Origin: Heracleum sosnowskyi
Lineage: Eukaryota; Streptophyta; Magnoliopsida; Apiales; Apiaceae
NCBI GenBank assembly: GCA_030848705.1
Contig: CM061236.1
Coordinates: forward strand, 60,097,481 to 60,161,480
Reading direction: 5' to 3'
Length of the DNA: 64,000 nucleotides
Below are positions 12,901 to 21,900 of the stretch, piece by piece. Each line of letters begins with the position of its first letter. The first letter of the stretch is position 1. The notes under the pieces were generated by a model that saw only the letters and a program-made list of their open reading frames with translations, did no database searches and had not been told where the DNA came from. The translations under genes and the position numbers were made by a program.

Positions 12901-15900
12901 TTTTAAAGTTTCGAATTTAATAATTTACGATGTATATAGGTTAAAAAAGTTAGGTCTGTTATGTAGCCGAGTCTACCATTTCAAAATACGATTTTTTTAA
13001 TATGAATATAGTCCTGCTAACAATGAAATTAGGTCTCTATGAGTGCTTATAAAACAAAATCACCATTTGTGTATAATTTATTATTTAATAATAAATTATA
13101 TTTGATTAGTTATGATCTATAACTTAATAAAATAGGATAAAAATTATGCACAATTTTATAAAATTTTATCCTCGTATTATTATATTCTTTGTTGATTTGA
13201 ATTTTTCTTAGACTGATTTTAATTTTTGAACATAGATTTCTAAATTTAAAATAGTTAGAAAAAAGTAATTAAATTGGCGTTAAAATAACGATGACATAAT
13301 AATCATTATTAGAATTTAAATACTCACTTTACTGATTTGGGCTTTATCTTTTGTTTTAAAAATCAGATTTTGACGATTTTACACCCCACGTGAAGATAAT
13401 TAAATTATTTTTAATTAAAAGATGATTTAACAATTTTTATCTAACTGGAATTGTTCACGAATGTTTTACATGGAGAATTCTATTCAATATAGAAAACTTA
13501 TTTATATTTGGTATATTTGGTTTAAATTATCAAAATACACTTTTTAGAATTTAAATATAATCCTATTATAAATACAATACACTTTTTTAATTTTTGATCA
13601 AACTGTTTTCATTTATCTAGTTAAGATTTAATAGTCCTTATTAATTTGGTTGTCACAATCAAAATTTTGGATAAATCCCTATTATGTTTATTATATAAAA
13701 GAGTTTAATATAATAAGGATATCAAGTACATACTGATATAAGTATCTTATTAACTCCTTTTACTTTTAATGTTTCGGTTTTATTTATAGTGTATATAAAA
13801 TTTTAAAATACATTATGATATGGTTAGAAAAGTAATTATAGAAATATAATTGACAAGTCAATGGAAATGCCGATATTTAAGGCCGACACCCTAATTATTC
13901 ATTAATTTCGTAATTAATGAATAGGGAAAATATACAGCTCATAAAAAGAGTCCAAAATATGGTAAATTCATTAAAGAAGGATCTGGAATCCCAATTAAAG
14001 GCAATTAATGAGTCATAGCCTTTATCAACAAGGAAACGAATTTTTCAGCAATAAATACAATGTTTATCCAATATCAAAAAGGAGACTTATTCGCTAAGAC
14101 TCCTAAACATACCATAAATACTAGGCTCTAGATGCCTATATAAGGACCCTGATCCTACAATCAGAACTACGTTTTGGGCACAGCTCCATACGTCACAACG
14201 CCTCGAAGGCGCAACAAGCCACAAAGACACCCCTAGAACTACGTTTTAGACTTCGTCCACGAATAAGGACATACAAGTCATCTACAACGTTTTAGACTTC
14301 ATCCTCGAATAAAGACATACAAGTCACTACGTCCCTTGGTGTGCCCTTGCCACCATAGCCCCGACGGCAACACCAAGAACTACGTCTTTGGCTTGATTCT
14401 CAATAACGATTTGAGATACGTAGGCATCTTGTGAGGACCGATTTAGTCTCGAAACACAAGTGCAGCCATTAAAGCTTGAAAGCTCATTAAAACCCTCACA
14501 TTAAATTCGTAAGCTCAGATTTTATTTCACAACATTTGGCGCCGTCTATGGGAAGACAACATCAACCATGGCAAACACACGAAGAACAACTCGAGATACT
14601 CAAACTTCTGAGGAGCTTCCTATCACCTCCGAGGCTGATGCTCACGGAAATCAACCACCGCCAACTACTGGCATTCAAGGGGCGAATATCCCCCTCACCA
14701 CCACTCAAGGGCCGGAAGTCCCAATTACTGCTGAAGGGACGAATCCCCTACAAATGGTCGTTCATGGGCCAAATCCACAAGAGATCGTTCACCAGCAACC
14801 AATCACAACCTCTTCACTGCTCGCAAACGCCTCACTTGGCCTCCAACTTCATACCACGGATCTTCCCCAATACACGACTCAAACTCTCGGTATGCCAACC
14901 TGTGGTATGCCTCCTCGACCCCCGGTGAGCAGTAGCGGTGCAAACCCCATCTATCATGAGGCATATGTGCCCCCATATATTTAAGGTCTGGGACCCCAAA
15001 ATCAGCGAACCCCTTTTGAAGACTACTCAGGTCCCTACACCCAGGATGAGAATTACTCAACAGGAGATGAGAGGGACGTTGCCCCAAGAAGGAGACGTTC
15101 CTCCCAAACCAATCGGGAATAACACCAAACTACTAAGGAAAAACTTGCGGCCCTTGAAGCCGAGACTGCAAGGCTCAAAAAGCTATTGGCCGAAGAAGAA
15201 GCCATAAGGACAAAAAACCAAGGAACGGGAGGAGTCCCGATAATCAACTTGGATCCAGCACCTAGAAGAAGCAAAAGGGCTGAGGCCCCAAGAGGTGATC
15301 CCACCGTTTTGTTGCCCCTAGGAGATCCTGATGATCCAACACCGCCCTTCACTCAAGACATCATGAAAGCCAACATCTCTAGAAAATTCAAGATGCCGAC
15401 AATCAAGGCTTATGATGGAACGGGAGATCCCGTTAACCATGTGAGAACCTTCTCCAACGCACTGCTGTTGCAGCCAACCAATGATGCGGTTAAGTGCCGA
15501 GCGTTTCCACAAACCCTGGCGAGCATGGCACAACGTTGGTACAACCGTTTGCCTCCCAATTCTATTGGATCCTTCAAGGATTTGAGCAAGGCGTTCATCA
15601 ACCAATTCTTAAGTGGGAGGGTGCACGAGAAAAGCTCTGCATCCCTCATGGGAATTCAGCAAGGAAAGAATGAAGCCTTGAAAGATTACATTAATCGATT
15701 TACTAGAGAGGCTCTAAAAGTCCCAGACTTGGAGGACAAAGTGGCTATGATAGCCCTACAACAAGGAACTACTGATGATCACTTCAAAAGATCATTGGCA
15801 AAACATCCACCCGAGAGCATGTTAAAGCTCTAAGATAGAGCCGACAAATACATCAAGGCTGAAGAAAGCATGAGAAAGCATGAACCCACTACTGGTGGTA

Positions 15901-18900
15901 ATGGAAACTCAAAGAAGAGGAAGGAAACCCAGGAATATGATGTTAAGGAGAAATTTCCTAGAACGTCAAAGGGCTCTGATTCTCCACCTAAGAGAAGCAA
16001 TGTTGGGCCAAAGTTTACAGAGTATGCAAGATTGAATACTCCCAGGAGTCAAATTCTGATGGAGATTGCAAAGGAAGAGGATCTCAAATGGCCAAAGCCA
16101 ATGAGGGTTGACCTGTCCAAGCGAAATCAAAACCAATTTTGTCGGTTCCACAAAGAAGTTGGTCATGACACCGACGATTGTAGGCAACTGAAAGATGAGA
16201 TTGAGTTTCTGATACGAAGAGGAAAACTCAGTAAATTTACCAAAGATGGAAATCAAGGAAGTCATAGGGGAAATTATGAAAGGAAGGATTATGACAGAAG
16301 GGACAACGACCAAGATCGTAATCCTAAGCCCCGAGGGCCAGTCATCAATATGATATTTGGAGGACCAACTGCTGTTGGGTCCTCCCGAAACTCAAGGAAA
16401 GCTTATGCCCGTGAGGTAATGATTGTGGTTGGAGAAGCACCGAAACGTGCCAGAACAGAAGTGTCAATTGGTTTTGATGATTCTGACTTGGAAGGGGTGA
16501 AGTTCCCCCACGATGATCCTTTAGTCATCGTACCTGTAATAGGTAATTCCGAAACCAAGAGAGTCTTAGTTGACAATGGGGCTTCAGTGGATATCTTGTT
16601 CCACGATGCCTTTATCAAGATGGGTTACACTGATTCTCAGTTGACACCCTCGAATATGCCCATATACGGGTTTAATGGAGTGGAATCAAAGGTGGAAGGC
16701 ACCATCCAGCTCCCAATGACCATGGGACAAGGAATGAGTACATCTACTCAAATGATGAACTTTGTAGTCATAGAGGCAACTTCAACCTACAACGCGATCC
16801 TCGGAAGGACTGGTCTTCATGAGTTTAAGGCCGTTGCCTCATCTTATCATCTGAAAATCAAGTTCCCAACGAGGAATGGAATTGGTGAAGAACGAGGAGA
16901 CCAAAAGATGGCTAGAAGTTGTTATGTAGCCGCGTTAAGGCCTGATGGAATCGGGGGGCAAGTTCTCCCAATTGGGGACATGAATACAAACGACAATGAG
17001 GACAGAAGAGGGAAACCAGCCGAGGATTTGATCCCCATTCTCTTAGTCCTAGGTGAGCCAGAGAAGGTGACCTACGTTGGGGCTTTGTTACCTGAACCAT
17101 TGAAAAGCAAACTCATATCTTTTCTTCAAGAGAACAATGACGTTTTTGCTTGGACAGCGACCAACATGCCAGAGATTGATCCCCAATTGATAACTCACAA
17201 ATTAAATGTGGATCCTGAAAGGAAGACGGTGAAACAAAAGAAGAGAAGTTTTGCTCCAGAGAGGCTTGAAGCCATAAAACAAGAGGTTGAAAAGCTTTTA
17301 GAAGCCGGGTTCATAGAGGAAATTCAATTCCCAGAATGGTTGGCTAACCCAGTGATGGTCAAAAAGGCCAACGGAAAATGGAGGATGTGCGTCGACTTCA
17401 CCGACTTGAACGATGCATGTCCTAAGGATTTTTTTCCCTTACCAAGGATTGATGCTCTAATAGATGCAACAGTTGGGCACGAGATGCTAAGTTTCATGGA
17501 TGGCTTCAGCGGATACAACCAAATCAAGATGCACAAAGATGACATCTCCAAGGTATCATTCATCACTGACTTTGGTGTTTTCTGTTATCTAGTCATGGCA
17601 TTTGGACTTAAGAATGCAGGGGCAACATACCAAAGGTTGGTGAACAAAATTTTTGAACACCTGATTGGAAAAACCATGGAGGTCTACGTAGATGACATGC
17701 TAGTCAAGAGCCTCGATAAGGCCAACCACATTGAGCACCTCCGAAAGGCATTTGAAGTGCTAAGGCACCACAAAATGATGTTGAATCTAGCTAAGTGTGC
17801 CTTTGGTGTAGGCTCGGGAAAGTTTTTAGGCCTAATGGTTTCCAAGAGAGGAATCAAGGCTAATCCCGACAAAATCAAAGAAATTCTAGACATGGAACCA
17901 CCACAGACTATTAAGGAAGTCCAGAAGCTAACTGGAAGAGTGGCAGCATTGGGAAGATTCATCTCCAAGTCAGGAGAGAAGTGCTTACCTTTCTTCAAAG
18001 CACTTAAGAATGTGAAATTTTTTGAATGGACAGCTGAAAGCCAAGAGGCCTTTGAAGCCTTGAAGAAGTACATGGCTGAGCCACCACTATTGGCCAAACC
18101 AAAACCAGGAGAGGTTCTTTATCTATACTTGGCAGTATCCAACACTGCCCTCAGAGCTGTTTTGGTAAAAGAAGAATTAAAGGTTCAGAAACTCATCTAC
18201 TATGTGAGCAAGATCCTACATGGAGCAGAAATAAACTACTCTATGATTCAGAAGTTTGCCTTAGCCTTGATAATGGCCTCAAGAAAGCTACGCCCATACT
18301 TCCAGGCACACAAGATAGAGGTTTTGACCAATCAACCTCCAAGAAACATCTTGCACAGCCCTCAAGTTAGTGGAAGGTTGATCAAATGGGCCATTGAACT
18401 AGGGGAATTTGTCATCATGTACAAGCCTCGAACGACCATCAAAGCCCAAACACTCGCTGACTTCATGGTTGAATGCACCATTGACAACCAAGAAGTCGGG
18501 GGGCAGGAAGTATCAGTGGAAGACAAGGAAGATGAAGAAATGGTCTCCAAAGAATGTTGGGTGCTCTATTTTGATGGAGGATCAAAAACAAAATCAAGTG
18601 GAGTCGGTTTAGTGCTACAAAGTCCTGATGGATTCCTCATAGAGTAAGCACTAAAACTGGACTTCCCAACGACAAACAACGAAGCTGAATATGAAGCCCT
18701 GATAGCTGGCCTGGGGCTGGCTGGAGCCTTAAGAGTCAAAACTCTGAAAGTATGTGGAGATTCGAGGCTGGTGGTATCCCAAGTAAATGGGGAATTTGAG
18801 GCCAGAGATGAAGTCATGGCCAAGTATTTGAAACTTGTCAAGGCCATCATGACTCAGTTCGACGAATGCTATGTAGAGCACATTCCAAGGGAAGAAAACA

Positions 18901-21900
18901 TGAAGGCTGATGCCTTGTCTAAATTTGCTTCTTCCAAAATTGAAAACTATGCAGGGAGTTTATACTTCCAAGTCCCGAGGACCCCAAGCATCAACGGAAA
19001 GTTGGTAACACCCATTGATGTTGCTAGTTGTTGGATAGATCCCATCAAGGCTCATCTGGAAACTGGGTGGTTACCCAACGACACTTCAGAAGCACGAAAG
19101 CTGTATGTGAGAGCACTAAGGTATACCCTGATTGAGGGAATCCTATACAAGAAGTCTTTCATCGTTCCATATCTGAAATGTTTGAGACCTCAAGAGGCAG
19201 AATTGGCCCTGAAGGAAGTACATGAAGGAATTTATGGGCAGCACTTGGGGGGCAGAGCCCTTGCCCATAAGATCACTCGTCTAGGTTTCTACTGGCCAAG
19301 CATGCTAGCAGATGCTAAAAGCTACGTGAAGAAATGTGAAAGGTACCAGAAGCATGCACCAGTGGTTAGGCAACCACCAGAGATGTTGACATCCATAAAC
19401 TCACCAATTCCATTTGCCATGTGGGGAATGGATATACTTGGACCTTTCCCAATGCAAGTGCACAACGAAAGTTCTTGATAGTAGCAATCGACTACTTCAC
19501 CAAGTGGATTGAGGCTAAGCCATTAACCAAGATAACCACCAAGCAAGTGATGCATTTCTTCTGGGAAAATGTGATATGCAGATACGGGATTCCACGTATC
19601 TTGGTCACAGACAATGGAACTCAGTTTAACAACGATGAGTTTAAGAAATATTGTGATGAGAACGATATCAAGTTGCGCTTCACTTCTGTCGCCCATCCTC
19701 AAGCAAATGGGCAAGCTGAGGTTGCAAATCGAATTATCCTAGATGGAGTGAAGAAAAGAGTTAAACGCTCCAGAAACACTTGGGTGGACGAATTGCTCCC
19801 CATACTATGGGCATATTGTACTACCTGTAAAGTCACCACTGGAGCTACCCCCTTTCTGTTAGCATATGGGGCAGAGACAGTGGTTCTAGTGGAGATTACT
19901 CACACGTCTCCAAGAATTGAGGCTTATGAGCCAGAAACAAATGAGGAAGGCTTGAGGATGGCCTTAGATTTGATTGATGAAGTTAGAGATGAGGCAAATG
20001 CCAAGATAGTTCAGCATCAGAAACGAGCATCTTTCTATTACAACCTAAGGGTTAAAGAGAGATTCTTTCGACAATGAGATTTAGTCCTCCGAAAGATTGA
20101 GGCATCCGGAGTTGGACAAAAAGGCAAGTTGGCCCCAAATTGGGAAGGACCATATCGCGTCAAGAACATATTTGGTCGAGGCTCGTACAAGCTAGAAACC
20201 CTCGAAGGGCATGAGGTGCCAAGGACTTGGCATGCCTAAAATTTGAAAGTCTATTATGTTTAAAGTGTGTCCTGATTGGACTCACTACTAGGACAAATAG
20301 AAATAAGGTTAGATGAAATCATGAGCTTCCTAGAAAGCAAATGAAGGGTTGAAACCCCAGAAACCTAAGGCATTCAGTCCAAACCCCATCATTCGATATG
20401 CTCAATGAAAGGCTTGAAGCCAAAACAAGACGGTATAAGACATAAAAGGCTTATGCAAATGTCAAGTTAGCCTCGAATAAGGCAAAATCGTCGTAAATGT
20501 GTAGGTCGCTCCACACTTTACACCAAGACGATACTCGTGAAACACTAGTGTATATTAAAATCCCCAAAAAAGGGTAGTAAGTCCCAGGTAAGGGATAAAA
20601 AGACCCCAAGTCTCGAAAAAGACCGGTATAACTTCTATGAAATCATAGTGCATTATCATAGACGTTGGGAAGCGCGATCAGCCATTTTAAACCCAGAATC
20701 TTCAAAGAAAGCCCATAATCTTCAAAGAAAGCCCAGAATCTTCAAAGAATTCTTCAAAACTTCAAGTAAGAAACCCAGAAAACGATGAGATTCAACAGAA
20801 AATCTCGCCAGGAATCGCCTAGTGACTGGAAACCCAACCGGTTAAGGAAGGGCAACCGTCTATAGCCAGTTATGGCCCACAAATCCATTTATGGATTATA
20901 GAGATTAAAACCCAAATAATTTGGGTCTCAGGCAAATTCGAAGCCCAAACAATAAAGGCCCAATAAGGCCCAAGGCTGGAATAATTTAAGTCCAATTAAA
21001 AATTGGGCTAGTTAAGGCCCAATAAAAGAATGAAATTTGAAATATAGCCAAGGCAAAATCAAAGATTTAAGGTCGAAAAGACATTAAATCGAAATCGTAC
21101 GACCGAGGTCGAAAACATATGGGAAAACGAGGTCGATTCCAACGACCTCGCTCCCAAATAAAGTCGAAAAATAATGAAATTGAGGTCAAAAAACCTTAGA
21201 ACGACATCGAAGGCTTGGAGTCGAAAATATACAAGGAATTGAGGTCGTTTCCATCGACTTCGCACCAAAAATCCAGTCAAAAAATTGAAAATTCGAGGTA
21301 AAAAAGACCCTAGATCGAAGTCGATTGATTGAGATCGAAAATACACTATAAATCGAGCTCGAACCCCTCGACCTCACACCCAAGTGAGGTCGAAAACAGA
21401 AGGATTCAAGGTCGAAAGAATGAGGTCGAATATGACCTAGAAAACGAGGTGTAAGCGTTCGACCTCACGCCAAAATGAGGTCGAAAGCGACCTAGAGATC
21501 GAGGTCGATATTGACCTAGAAATCATGGTCGAAAAAGGCTGGAACGAGGTCGAATGACCCAGGTCGAAAATGACCTGCAAAATGAGGTCGAAAGTATGAT
21601 GAATCGAGGTCGAATGACCCAGGTCGAAAATGACCTAATTTGAGGTCGAAAATGCCCTTAAAAATGGAAAATTTTGAGGAAAAACACGTTATAACTTCTA
21701 CGAAAACCCCAAGGAGATTTTCCCAGAAGTTGGGGGGCAAATGATATGGTTAGAAAAGTAATTATAGAAATATAATTGACAAGTCAATGGAAATGCCGAT
21801 ATTTAAGGCCGACACCCTAATTATTCATTAATTTCGTAATTAATGAATAGGGAAAATATACAGCTCATAAAAAGAGTCCAAAATATGGTAAATTCATTAA

